Shown here: positions 24,808 through 33,194 of the stretch, piece after piece
Layout of the letters: every line of letters begins with the position of its first letter
Position numbering within the stretch: the first letter of the stretch is position 1
From: Veillonella nakazawae
Lineage (GTDB): Bacteria; Bacillota; Negativicutes; Veillonellales; Veillonellaceae
DNA length: 64,000 bases
Direction of reading: 5' to 3'
Assembly (NCBI RefSeq): GCF_013393365.1
Contig: NZ_AP022321.1
Location: forward strand, 1,750,501-1,814,500
Made by a program: the position numbers and the translations under genes
The notes under the pieces: generated by a model
Database searches by the model: none
What the model was told of the DNA's origin: nothing
The model's input: the letters and a program-made list of their open reading frames with translations, nothing else

Positions 24808-25650
24808 TTAGATAATGTAAGCATTACCTTTGTTTTTAGGTCTTTCTCCCATAGTTTCTAGTAACGCTAACCCCACATCACGTGCTGCTTTTACAGCTTG
24901 TTTAACAGCGCCAGAGTCACCAGAAATTAGTAAAACAACTTCATTTGACATATCTGAGCTCGATGGAGACTGATAATCTACCACATCTACATTAGCTGAT
25001 TTAACTGCTGTATCTGCCATAACTACACCTATTGCTGCTGGGGCACCTACTAATAACCCAAAGGCTTTACCTTCTGGTGTCCCAAAAGCAGTGACTAAGG
25101 CTTCTCCTGCACGCGCTGTATATTGGACCTCCACATGGCCTGCGTCATTCATATATACTTCGCCAAAGGTGCGTTCTAATTCACGTAATGCTACTTCCAC
25201 AGAACGTCTTACATCGGATACGTCATCGCCACCAAATATGATAAGGGAACCAGAACCAGCGCCACCTTTCATATCACGGGCCAGTTCAATGCTAACAATC
25301 TCTGTATTCGTTGCTTTTACAGCTTCATCAGCGGCCATAATTTGCGGCCCTGCACCTGTACGTGAACCTAAGATACCGATGGATCGATATGACTTAGTGA
25401 GCTTCATAGCTTCCAATACTTGACTATCAACATTGGCAATTACGAGACCAATCGTATCGCCTGTTGTAGTGCTACCTACGTGTTCAGTAATCATAGAAGT
25501 TTGTAGTTGACTTACAGCAGGTGAACTTACAGGTGCCGAAGCACATGATGCATTACTAGTCGCGCCTGAAGTTGTGCTTAAATCAGCACTATCGATACGC
25601 ATCAATACGCGCTTTAAAATCTCATCTACCATACTTTTAGTATCGGCCAT
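24808..25650 (-). CDS. BMC-T shell protein, PduB paralogue with N-terminal extension
   Basis: 280 residues. Residues 55-280 are a tandem-BMC PduB domain (GDTIGLVIANVDSQVLEAM; GSRTGAGPQIMAADEAVKAT; GVVMADTAVKSANVDVVDY), ending NAYII. Residues 1-54 are extra: a helix MVDEILKRVLMRID, then a Ser/Thr/Ala-rich linker. The helix looks like an encapsulation peptide. The operon also has a PduB without this extension at 34878-35579. Salmonella makes PduB and PduB' from one gene with two starts; here two genes seem to take those roles. It starts 2 nt after the preceding shell gene. Confidence 0.88.
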   Translation of the reverse strand: MADTKSMVDEILKRVLMRIDSADLSTTSGATSNASCASAPVSSPAVSQLQTSMITEHVGSTTTGDTIGLVIANVDSQVLEAMKLTKSYRSIGILGSRTGAGPQIMAADEAVKATNTEIVSIELARDMKGGAGSGSLIIFGGDDVSDVRRSVEVALRELERTFGEVYMNDAGHVEVQYTARAGEALVTAFGTPEGKAFGLLVGAPAAIGVVMADTAVKSANVDVVDYQSPSSSDMSNEVVLLISGDSGAVKQAVKAARDVGLALLETMGERPKNKGNAYII

Positions 25651-25652
25651 AA

Positions 25653-25934
25653 TTATTCACCCTTTGTTGGTAAAATACCTTCTACATCTTTATGTGGTCT
25701 TGGAATTACATGAGTAGAGATAACAACACCTACCCGTTCTGCAGCAGCTGCACCTGCGTCTACAGCAGCTTTTACAGCACCTACATCACCACGAACCATA
25801 ACAGTAACGAGACCAGAGCCAATTTTTTCATTGCCTACGAGTTCCACATTAGCTGCTTTAAGCATTGCATCAGCTGCTTCAATAGCGCCTACTAGACCCT
25901 TAGTTTCCACCATACCTAATGCTTCTTGTGTCAT
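25653..25934 (-). CDS. pduA: BMC-H shell protein, PduA/PduJ type (copy 1)
   Basis: 93 residues, one BMC domain with [21 protein letters not shown] and [20 protein letters not shown]; pore Ser retained. Hexameric facet protein; expected to be among the most abundant shell proteins. Close paralogue of the protein at 24040-24315. In Salmonella pduA starts the operon beside pduB; here the pair PduA-type plus extended PduB lies mid-operon instead. Confidence 0.9.
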   Translation of the reverse strand: MTQEALGMVETKGLVGAIEAADAMLKAANVELVGNEKIGSGLVTVMVRGDVGAVKAAVDAGAAAAERVGVVISTHVIPRPHKDVEGILPTKGE

Positions 25935-25978
25935 CTGTTTTCTCTCCTTTTACAAAACATAGAATAAAGATTACAAAT

Positions 25979-26986
25979 TTATTTTTCTAATAGTTCCACC
26001 ATAGTACCTATATTCATAAAGGCAAAGTGCGCTGTTTTAAGTAGTTGTACCATGAGTACAGCACCAGTACCTTCACCTAACGCCATTTGTCCATGGATTG
26101 GAACTTCATCAAGACGAATATTTGCATAAGCCAATGCTGCGGCCATCCCTACCTCGCGAGAATAATGAGATGGAATACCGTATAATGGAGCGTCTCCATT
26201 CATTTGAGTAGCACAAGCCATGGCAACGGCTGTAATATATCCATCGATTACAAATGGGATATGTAAGTCTGTACAAGCCACCATAGCACCTGTAATAGCG
26301 GCTATATCAAAGCCTCCTACGCGGCTAATTACCTCTTTAGGACTATTTAAGTGTCCCTTATGATGAGATAGTGCAGTACGTACAAACTCTCTTTTTTGAT
26401 TCATGTAGGCCTCTTCATCAGGGCCAGATCCAGGACCTACAGTTATCCGTGGGTCTAGTTTTGTAAGGCCACTCAGAACAGCTGCTGAAGTAGTTGTATT
26501 ACCAACACCCATTTCGCCAAAGGAAAATAGATTGATACCCGATTCTGCATAGTAAACAACTCGGTTATATCCAGCTTGGTATGCTAGGTCAAACTCTTCA
26601 TCACTCATAGCAGCACCATCTAATATATTCTTTGTGCCTTGAGCTACCTTTCGATTTATCCCAATACCTTGTGGGCACGCAATGCCTACATCTACCACTT
26701 CATAAGGAATATGGTTAAAGATACAGTAATTAGCAACTGCACTTTTACCATCAATCATATTCTGAGACTGTTTACGAGTAATCTCATAGTTATAACCGAT
26801 TAGACCATCTACGGAAATACCATTATCTGCAGAAAAGATAATATGCTGAGCCTGAATCTCAGGTTTCATATCTTGCCAAGCGAGACACATTTTTTTGAAA
26901 TATCGTTCCCATAGACCCAAGCTTTTTGGAATGATCGCCTTATTTAAAATAAATTGATTAAGTTGTTCTTCAAACACTTTGTCCAT
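25979..26986 (-). CDS. cobT: Nicotinate-nucleotide-dimethylbenzimidazole phosphoribosyltransferase CobT (operon copy)
   Basis: 335 residues from ATG 26986 (AAGG upstream). Catalytic-site motifs HIIFSADNGISVDG, FGEMGVGNTTTSA, GGFDIAAITGAM and the active-site glutamate in MALGEGTGAVL. It makes alpha-ribazole phosphate for the lower ligand of cobalamin, so it serves assembly or remodelling of the B12 needed by PduCDE. Lies between pduV and pduA inside the Pdu operon. A clearly related second copy is at 39459-40496. Confidence 0.92.
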   Translation of the reverse strand: MDKVFEEQLNQFILNKAIIPKSLGLWERYFKKMCLAWQDMKPEIQAQHIIFSADNGISVDGLIGYNYEITRKQSQNMIDGKSAVANYCIFNHIPYEVVDVGIACPQGIGINRKVAQGTKNILDGAAMSDEEFDLAYQAGYNRVVYYAESGINLFSFGEMGVGNTTTSAAVLSGLTKLDPRITVGPGSGPDEEAYMNQKREFVRTALSHHKGHLNSPKEVISRVGGFDIAAITGAMVACTDLHIPFVIDGYITAVAMACATQMNGDAPLYGIPSHYSREVGMAAALAYANIRLDEVPIHGQMALGEGTGAVLMVQLLKTAHFAFMNIGTMVELLEK

Positions 26987-27004
26987 GGAAAAACCTTCTT
27001 TCAA

Positions 27005-27445
27005 CTAACCGTATATGTAGTTACATAATTGTTTTAACGACTCTTCGTCGTGAACTGATATTTCAAAAATATTAGTGGCTCCCGCTAGTTTAAGATTGCG
27101 CCGAGGCGCCTCAACATCTTTACCCGTGTCCACCTTTGATACAACCCCTATAACCTCGCGATTTAAGGAGTTTCCAAAGTTTGGTGGGAATATGGTTGTT
27201 TCATCACCTGCAGGAATCATGAAAATCACTACGTCCGCATCATAGGCGTGCAAGATAATGCCTCGATAGTAATTAGGATTCTCCATATATTCTCCAGGGG
27301 TATCGATGAAGTTTCCCACTCTCGTTATGGCTTGTGTCTTATGATACGTAGCCGAGCCATGAGTAATCGTATCTGCTAATGTAGTCTTACCACAACCGCT
27401 ACGACCTACTAGAAGGATACGTTTTTCTTTCTTTTCGGTGCTCAT
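27005..27445 (-). CDS. pduV: PduV/EutP GTPase-like protein
   Basis: 146 residues of P-loop GTPase type: Walker A RILLVGRSGCGKTTLAD, G3-like IDTPGEYMENPNYY, and a VVSKVDTG G4-like element. PduV/EutP proteins associate with the shell; PduV in Salmonella is linked to microcompartment movement along filaments. Length is typical (about 145-150). Located 18 nt before cobT and 13 nt after pduU. Confidence 0.9.
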   Translation of the reverse strand: MSTEKKEKRILLVGRSGCGKTTLADTITHGSATYHKTQAITRVGNFIDTPGEYMENPNYYRGIILHAYDADVVIFMIPAGDETTIFPPNFGNSLNREVIGVVSKVDTGKDVEAPRRNLKLAGATNIFEISVHDEESLKQLCNYIYG

Positions 27446-27458
27446 AATTACCCTTTCA

Positions 27459-27821
27459 TTAGGATCTTGTTAAATCCGTTGGAAAGAATCCTAATATGCG
27501 TTGCAGACCTTCAATTACGCTGCGCAAAGCAGATTCAACAGCAGATACATCACCAGTTATGAGAAGTGCCCCCGAAAATCTATCGATGAAACCGATTTCG
27601 ATATCACCAGATTTACTTGCAATATCGGCTGCAATAATGGTCCCTTCGCCAGGTGTTATGGTAAGAATTCCAATAGCATTGCGTCCTTTTTCCTCAAGCC
27701 CCATTTTTCTAAATAGATCTGGCTTAGGATTGGCAATAACATGAGCTATCGTAACCTGCTTTCCGGGTACAAACTCTTGAATGATGCGCTGTTTTGCATC
27801 AATTACCTCTTGAAAGGCCAT
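27459..27821 (-). CDS. pduU: BMC shell protein PduU (EutS-like, circularly permuted)
   Basis: 120 residues. [20 protein letters not shown] at the N-terminus forms the beta-barrel cap strands of PduU/EutS, followed by [20 protein letters not shown] and the BMC core [24 protein letters not shown]. Hexamer whose pore is plugged by a small beta-barrel; thought to bind PduV, whose gene follows directly. Confidence 0.92.
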   Translation of the reverse strand: MAFQEVIDAKQRIIQEFVPGKQVTIAHVIANPKPDLFRKMGLEEKGRNAIGILTITPGEGTIIAADIASKSGDIEIGFIDRFSGALLITGDVSAVESALRSVIEGLQRILGFFPTDLTRS

Positions 27822-27906
27822 ATAATCTCCTCCTAATGTAATATGTATTCTTTAAACTATACTGACATGTTATAGTTTGTCGTTGTTTTATATACTCTAG
27901 CTATAG

Positions 27907-28629
27907 TTAAGGTGCCACTAATTGGAAGAACAACACAGCTAAACCTGCCCCAATCAATGGACCAATAAATGGTACCCATGCATATTGCCAGTTCGCAGTT
28001 CCCTTATTAGGAATCGGTAATAAGAAATATGCTAACCGTGGACCAAAGTCACGGGCTGGATTTAATGCATATCCAGTAGTTGCACCAAAGGACATACCAA
28101 TGGATGCTACCAAAATACCGATGACCATAGGTGCTAAACCATCGGCCATTTTTCCTAAGCAGAGAATCGCTAGCATAAACATAAATGTTGCTATAATCTC
28201 AGATATCAAATTGAAAGGTTTATTATCGATTGCTGGACCTGTTGCAAAAATCCCTACACAGTTTCCTTCGTCAGGACCGGTTACTTTAAAGTGTGGATAA
28301 TAGAACAATGCAGCAATGGCAGCACCTGTAAAACCACCTGCAATTTGAGCTATGGACATTGGAATGACTTGATCCCAAGGGAATATACCTGCTACAGCAA
28401 GAGCAAAGGTAACGGCAGGATTCAAATGCCCAGGGCCACCAAGTGTAATCCCTACATATACACCAAAGGCTACGGCAAATGCCCATCCGAAGATAATGTG
28501 TAGCCAGTTAGTACCAAAAATACTAACAATGGTTTTCTTTAACAAGATAGATGCATTGGTAGTATTACCAAATGCAATTAAAACGGCAGTACCAACAAAC
28601 TCACTAATATACATTTGCGTTACGTCCAT
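27907..28629 (-). CDS. pduF: Propanediol/glycerol diffusion facilitator PduF (MIP family)
   Basis: 240 residues from ATG 28629 (GAGGTG upstream; an in-frame GTG lies three codons earlier within that site). Six membrane segments and both NPA boxes: HLNPAVTFALAV and YALNPARDFGPR, the second with the Asp of glycerol facilitators (aquaglyceroporin branch). It would admit 1,2-propanediol or glycerol passively. Lies 10 nt after pduO. In Salmonella pduF is divergent from the main operon, next to pocR; here it is embedded. Confidence 0.9.
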   Translation of the reverse strand: MDVTQMYISEFVGTAVLIAFGNTTNASILLKKTIVSIFGTNWLHIIFGWAFAVAFGVYVGITLGGPGHLNPAVTFALAVAGIFPWDQVIPMSIAQIAGGFTGAAIAALFYYPHFKVTGPDEGNCVGIFATGPAIDNKPFNLISEIIATFMFMLAILCLGKMADGLAPMVIGILVASIGMSFGATTGYALNPARDFGPRLAYFLLPIPNKGTANWQYAWVPFIGPLIGAGLAVLFFQLVAP

Positions 28630-28639
28630 TGTTTTCACC

Positions 28640-29695
28640 TCATTGAGTTAACAGAGATTGTAATGCATGAGATGCAATGTCCATATCTTCTGCCACAGTG
28701 CCACCGCTAATGCCGAAACCACCGACAATTTCGCCGTCGATGATAATCGGATAACCTCCACCAAAGGTACAGATTTTACGATTTACCATGGATTCAATGT
28801 TGAATAGATCGCCATCAGGCTGTGCACTTTGATGTACTTCATGAGTTGCCGCTTTGAGAGCTACTGCAGTATACGCCTTTGCCTGTGCGATGTCGTTACT
28901 GATGAGCAATGCATCTGACATACGTTGGAAATACATTAATACACCGTTTGCATCTACTATAGATACAACGATAGGTACGCCTATGGACTGAGCGTAGTCC
29001 AATGCCGCTTGTGAAAGCTTCGTCATAATATGTTCTAACTCTGTTCCAGTTGACATATCAATAACTCCACTTTCAGCAGTATGCTCTATATTACTTACGC
29101 ATTGATTGCTTTCTGTCAGTATTTCCTTACGACTAGTTGCTACACGTTCTGAAACGCGTTCTACAATTGTTTCTACAAATTGTATATAGTCTTCCATGCG
29201 AGCCATGATATATAGAGCATCAGATAGTCGATTAATAAATTTACGAACCTCATCGCGAATAGGTTCTACAGAACCTAAACTTATAAGCAATCGTTCACCA
29301 CGACGACAAATAGTACGCGCCACGTGTAGCTCTGCAGCAGATAGATAATTTCCGCTTAATATAAAGCTATGTTGCTGTGGCAATCGATTAGTATAGTCAT
29401 CGATCATGTATTCCAATTCGCTTATATCTTGTTGTGAAATTAGATTACTACTTTCACTTAGATTTTCCACATGAGGCGTGGCTACCTCCGCACATAAGCG
29501 GAATAGCTGATGTTGTAATGTGTGAAGCACATGTTTATTGTCTGGTGAGACGACTAATTTCTCACATACACTAACCTGTGCATTTAATTCATCAAAGGTT
29601 CCATATGTGTCCACACGAAGTGAATTTTTAGGTACTCTAGTGCCATCAAATAAGGCCGTTGTACCTGCATCACCGGTTTTCGTATAAATAGCCAT
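28640..29695 (-). CDS. pduO: PduO: corrinoid adenosyltransferase fused to a GlcG/HbpS-like domain
   Basis: 351 residues from ATG 29695 (AGAGGTGG upstream). Residues 1-190 are a PduO-type ATP:cob(I)alamin adenosyltransferase (IYTKTGDAGTTALFDGTRV; ARTICRRGERLLISL; RLSDALYIMARM). Residues 210-351 are a DUF336/GlcG domain (ALDYAQSIGVPIVVSIVDANG; FGGGYPIIIDGEIVGGFGISGG) that binds heme in characterised PduO. It makes adenosylcobalamin for PduCDE. The two-domain architecture matches Salmonella PduO. No PduS reductase gene accompanies it. Confidence 0.93.
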   Translation of the reverse strand: MAIYTKTGDAGTTALFDGTRVPKNSLRVDTYGTFDELNAQVSVCEKLVVSPDNKHVLHTLQHQLFRLCAEVATPHVENLSESSNLISQQDISELEYMIDDYTNRLPQQHSFILSGNYLSAAELHVARTICRRGERLLISLGSVEPIRDEVRKFINRLSDALYIMARMEDYIQFVETIVERVSERVATSRKEILTESNQCVSNIEHTAESGVIDMSTGTELEHIMTKLSQAALDYAQSIGVPIVVSIVDANGVLMYFQRMSDALLISNDIAQAKAYTAVALKAATHEVHQSAQPDGDLFNIESMVNRKICTFGGGYPIIIDGEIVGGFGISGGTVAEDMDIASHALQSLLTQ

Positions 29696-29722
29696 ATGCA
29701 CCACCTCTAAAGTTAGTTAGAT

Positions 29723-30097
29723 TTAAAAAGCTACTTCCAATCGTTCATCGGAAACGAAAGGATTACCTTTTACAAGGCGGGCTGCATTGACACCTAAGGT
29801 GCGTAAGCTATCTGGATATTGAGCATAACCCGTAAGTCGATAAATAAATTGATGCATTGGTATGTTTTTATAGGTCAACACAATCGCCTCATCATCAACG
29901 CCTATCCCAACAGATAAAGCGGAATTACGAGATGCTAGGTCAGCCAATGTCATATGCGTACCACTATGGGACTCAATGACAACAGGTAGACCTTCCTCTT
30001 CAATTCCATATAGAACGGGTTTTAGTATATCCTCACTGATATGCTCTGTAGCATACAGCAATATGGTTGGCTTACTGACGATACTTTGATCCATCAT
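29723..30097 (-). CDS. pduH: Diol dehydratase reactivase small subunit PduH
   Basis: 124 residues. ILKPVLYGIEEEGLPVVIES and VGIGVDDEAIVLTYKNIP are PduH/DdrB signatures; the fold resembles the diol dehydratase medium subunit, which it displaces. With PduG it exchanges damaged cobalamin out of PduCDE in an ATP-driven manner. The start overlaps the pduG stop (ATGA), with GGAGG just before; ATG 30094 is an alternative. Confidence 0.92.
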   Translation of the reverse strand: MMDQSIVSKPTILLYATEHISEDILKPVLYGIEEEGLPVVIESHSGTHMTLADLASRNSALSVGIGVDDEAIVLTYKNIPMHQFIYRLTGYAQYPDSLRTLGVNAARLVKGNPFVSDERLEVAF

Positions 30098-31920
30098 AGG
30101 CCTCCCTTCTGTACATAGGATAATACCAATCCTGTTGCTACCGCATTTCGTGCCCCTTCAACGCCTCGAATATTGCCTCGCCCCGCTACTAATGCATATT
30201 GTGAAAGTGCATCAGTTACGAGTTGAGGAATTTCAAAGTCTAATGCAGAACCACCTACGATAACTACAAATGGTATATCTCGCACATTATGAGTAGGACT
30301 AACAGATGCCAAAGCGCGGAGTGAGTTTGTGACAAATACCCGTTTCTTTGCGGTTTGACGAACACGCTTAATCTTTTCTAGAGGGATATCTCGCTCTACA
30401 GGAACGAGCCCATCTGGCGTTACGATAACAACGCGTCCAAACAATGCTGCCGAAAGTGGTTCATTAAAGAACTGCACCGTTCCATCTTCGTGACGAATGT
30501 GATATACACTGAGTACTTGAGCCAATGGATCTCGTTTGATGGCTTCTGCAATATGCATATCCTCTAAACCAAGTTCAGAATTGATGAGCATAGTTACCAT
30601 ATTTCCTGCTCCTGCAAGATGAATGGCTTTAATTTTTCCTTCTTGGTTAATGATGGATGCATCAGTTGAGCCTGCCCCTAGATCGAGTATGGCCATTGGT
30701 TTTGCTGTCCCCGGTGTAGTCAAAGCGCCTAAGATAGCTGATTCAGCCTCTTCACCACCGATTTCAACTGGTACGCCTAGCTCTTTTTCTACCTGCTTTG
30801 CAATGATTTCCATTTGTAGATGATCTGACTTAACCATGGAGGCAATGCCTACGGCTTGTTCCATAGAGAACTCACCTGCAAGGCCACCCTTTACATTGAT
30901 AGGAACAGCTACATCTACGGCTAGCAAGTCTTGGATGAATACATCTTGCGGGGATTTATTCGTCAATTGAGCCATTGTAAGGCGAACCTTTTCAAGCATG
31001 CCACCTACGTTCGTACCTGCTTCACCACTGATATCATCGATAGGATGAACAGATTCGAGGGTTTCCATAATTCTCTCTGCCCCAGCAGATACATCGACGG
31101 ATACAGTTCGATCATTCCCCATAACAATGATGGATCCTGCCGGTATTACCCGCTCCTTAACGTCCCCTGCCGGTGTTTTGATGACTACAGCTGAGCGATT
31201 TCCGATAAGAGCTCTAGCGATAGGTACAATATTCTTTGTTTCCTCTGGTGAAAGCTCAAATACAGTGGCAATCCCATAAGGATTTGATAATTGTGATACC
31301 ACTTGCCCCGGTTCTACAACCTCTACGGCAGAAAGCATGCCCATTGGGATTTTATCGATATACGCAACCTCATCTACGATAGGAATTTTATGATCCAATC
31401 GATTGTTAACGAGTACGCCGTCATCGGCTTGAAGGATAGCAGCTCGAATATCATAACCTCGTTTGCAATATGCATTAATCAGCTGTGCTATCAATTCAAA
31501 ATCGATAATCTTTGAAGCTACCACGATGTATGGCTGACCTTGTGGCTTATCAATTAGTTGCTCAATGGGAACGGTATACCCTACACCAAGACCTAAGCCA
31601 CCTGGTGTTTTAGGGTTGTGCCCTATCATGGTAGATTCCGTAATTATGGTTTCTGTAATCGTTTCCATGGCCACATCGCCGATAACTGGTGTAGCCTCAT
31701 TAATGCGAACTAAGTCAATGTCTCGTAGTGTAAGATTAGCAGACCTAATTAGCGACTTGAGGGCATCCATGAGACCTACGATATTTTCGCGTGTTCCTTT
31801 AATACCAGTGGTACTAGCGATGGCAGAAGATAAGAACTTTACCTCTCCATTACTATGAATTTCGGCCAAGGCCGCTTCTGTTGTAGAGTTTCCGATATCG
31901 ATGCCAACAATTCGTTTCAT
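30094..31920 (-). CDS. pduG: Diol dehydratase reactivase large subunit PduG
   Basis: 608 residues, full length for DdrA/PduG. Actin-fold ATPase: GIDIGNSTTEAALAE at the N-terminus, MAILDLGAGSTDASII around 400, IVVGGSALDFEIPQ-type segment near 560 (PFVVIVGGSALDFE). The inserted DdrA domain includes GLGVGYTVPIEQL. Works as a heterotetramer with PduH to reactivate diol dehydratase. GGAG precedes the ATG; it lies 18 nt after pduE. Confidence 0.95.
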   Translation of the reverse strand: MKRIVGIDIGNSTTEAALAEIHSNGEVKFLSSAIASTTGIKGTRENIVGLMDALKSLIRSANLTLRDIDLVRINEATPVIGDVAMETITETIITESTMIGHNPKTPGGLGLGVGYTVPIEQLIDKPQGQPYIVVASKIIDFELIAQLINAYCKRGYDIRAAILQADDGVLVNNRLDHKIPIVDEVAYIDKIPMGMLSAVEVVEPGQVVSQLSNPYGIATVFELSPEETKNIVPIARALIGNRSAVVIKTPAGDVKERVIPAGSIIVMGNDRTVSVDVSAGAERIMETLESVHPIDDISGEAGTNVGGMLEKVRLTMAQLTNKSPQDVFIQDLLAVDVAVPINVKGGLAGEFSMEQAVGIASMVKSDHLQMEIIAKQVEKELGVPVEIGGEEAESAILGALTTPGTAKPMAILDLGAGSTDASIINQEGKIKAIHLAGAGNMVTMLINSELGLEDMHIAEAIKRDPLAQVLSVYHIRHEDGTVQFFNEPLSAALFGRVVIVTPDGLVPVERDIPLEKIKRVRQTAKKRVFVTNSLRALASVSPTHNVRDIPFVVIVGGSALDFEIPQLVTDALSQYALVAGRGNIRGVEGARNAVATGLVLSYVQKGGL

Positions 31921-31938
31921 AATGACATCTCCTATAGG

Positions 31939-32475
31939 TTAATTATCACCTTTAAGTTTTTTACGACGTTCGTAATTTTCTGCAGCTTCTCGTACAAAGT
32001 TTGCACAAATTGGAGCCCCTAAACCATCAAGTTCGCTAGCAATATCTAACAGTTCTTGTTTAGAAGAACGATATGGACGAAGTGCATTATACATTTCAAG
32101 TAAACGTTTATCACTTACCTTCGTCATTTCTGCGGCGCGGGAGAAGTTGAGTTCAATTTGATCTCGGCCCCCAGCCTTAGCAATTTGACCTTGAGCTTTC
32201 AAAATAGATGGAGAAATTTTTAAATCGTCCATTGTAATATGTCCGGCCATTACGTTATCCATCGTAATATGGCTTAAATCTCGGCCTTGACCAAGATCAA
32301 TCCATTCTGGATGTTTTTTAGCAATCGGATAATCCTCGATGGTAACCACTCTATCTACAACTGTTGTATTAGGTGTAGAGGATGTATGAGGCGCAGAGTA
32401 TTGTGTGGTATTTCCCTTTGCCCCGTCTATTTCAGATACGATCTGCCGAATTAAGGCTTCTAATTCGTTAGCCAT
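31939..32475 (-). CDS. pduE: Propanediol dehydratase small subunit PduE
   Basis: 178 residues. Core DYPIAKKHPEWIDLGQGRDL and NFSRAAEMTKVSDKRLLEMY, ending in a basic tail, as in PduE/DdhC. The N-terminal 20 residues (NELEALIRQIVSEIDGA) form an amphipathic encapsulation-type helix followed by a Ser/Thr linker. Part of the adenosylcobalamin-dependent dehydratase converting 1,2-propanediol to propionaldehyde. GGAGG before the ATG. Confidence 0.95.
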   Translation of the reverse strand: MANELEALIRQIVSEIDGAKGNTTQYSAPHTSSTPNTTVVDRVVTIEDYPIAKKHPEWIDLGQGRDLSHITMDNVMAGHITMDDLKISPSILKAQGQIAKAGGRDQIELNFSRAAEMTKVSDKRLLEMYNALRPYRSSKQELLDIASELDGLGAPICANFVREAAENYERRKKLKGDN

Positions 32476-32486
32476 AGTAAACCTCC

Positions 32487-33182
32487 TTATACAGTGACAC
32501 GAACTTCATCAGCTGGCTTACCTTTTACTACATGCTTAGTTTCCTTGATATGAAGCAATGCAGATAATGCTTGATATTTTGGACGAGCCATTTGATCGTT
32601 CAATGTTGGTACTGGTGTTGGGGATTCGCCCTTAGCATATTTAGCAGCATTTTTACCGATAGCGCGGTATGTTTCAGCTGTTAATAGAGGTGCTTGAGGG
32701 AATAATTCCAAGTTTGAAAGTGGTTGTAAGTCCCGTTGGTGAATCAAAGTAGTACCTTTAGATTGAATACCGATGCATACACCAGATCCAGAAATAGAAT
32801 CGCCTTCAACGGCTACGGCCGCTACGTCAGAGGAACGGTATACGCGAATTACACGAGCTTTTAAACCTTCTTCTTCGATACCAGCTACTAATTGGCGAAT
32901 TACCTCTTGATGCGGTACACCAACGATGGTTTGTCGTTGACTACGGCCAAAGGCAGGGCCAACAGCAATAACCACTTCATCTGCGCTTGTACCAGGTTGT
33001 GCAGGGCCACCAGTTTGGAGCCAGCTATCGTCACCAGTTGGATCTTCATGTCTAGGAGTAGCACTTGGTGTTGTGCTTTTACCAGCACTAGCCTTGAATT
33101 GTGGTGCTTCATGAACACCACCCATTTCTTGTAAAACGTCTAGGATAATAGAACGTAATACATCTCTGTTAATTTCAGCCAT
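32487..33182 (-). CDS. pduD: Propanediol dehydratase medium subunit PduD
   Basis: 231 residues from the second of two adjacent ATGs (33185 also possible; GGAGG upstream). [20 protein letters not shown] and [20 protein letters not shown] are conserved PduD segments. The N-terminus [20 protein letters not shown] is the encapsulation helix known to carry the dehydratase into the compartment, linked by about 40 disordered residues. Binds the cobalamin with PduC. Confidence 0.95.
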   Translation of the reverse strand: MAEINRDVLRSIILDVLQEMGGVHEAPQFKASAGKSTTPSATPRHEDPTGDDSWLQTGGPAQPGTSADEVVIAVGPAFGRSQRQTIVGVPHQEVIRQLVAGIEEEGLKARVIRVYRSSDVAAVAVEGDSISGSGVCIGIQSKGTTLIHQRDLQPLSNLELFPQAPLLTAETYRAIGKNAAKYAKGESPTPVPTLNDQMARPKYQALSALLHIKETKHVVKGKPADEVRVTV

Positions 33183-33194
33183 CATGACACCTCC

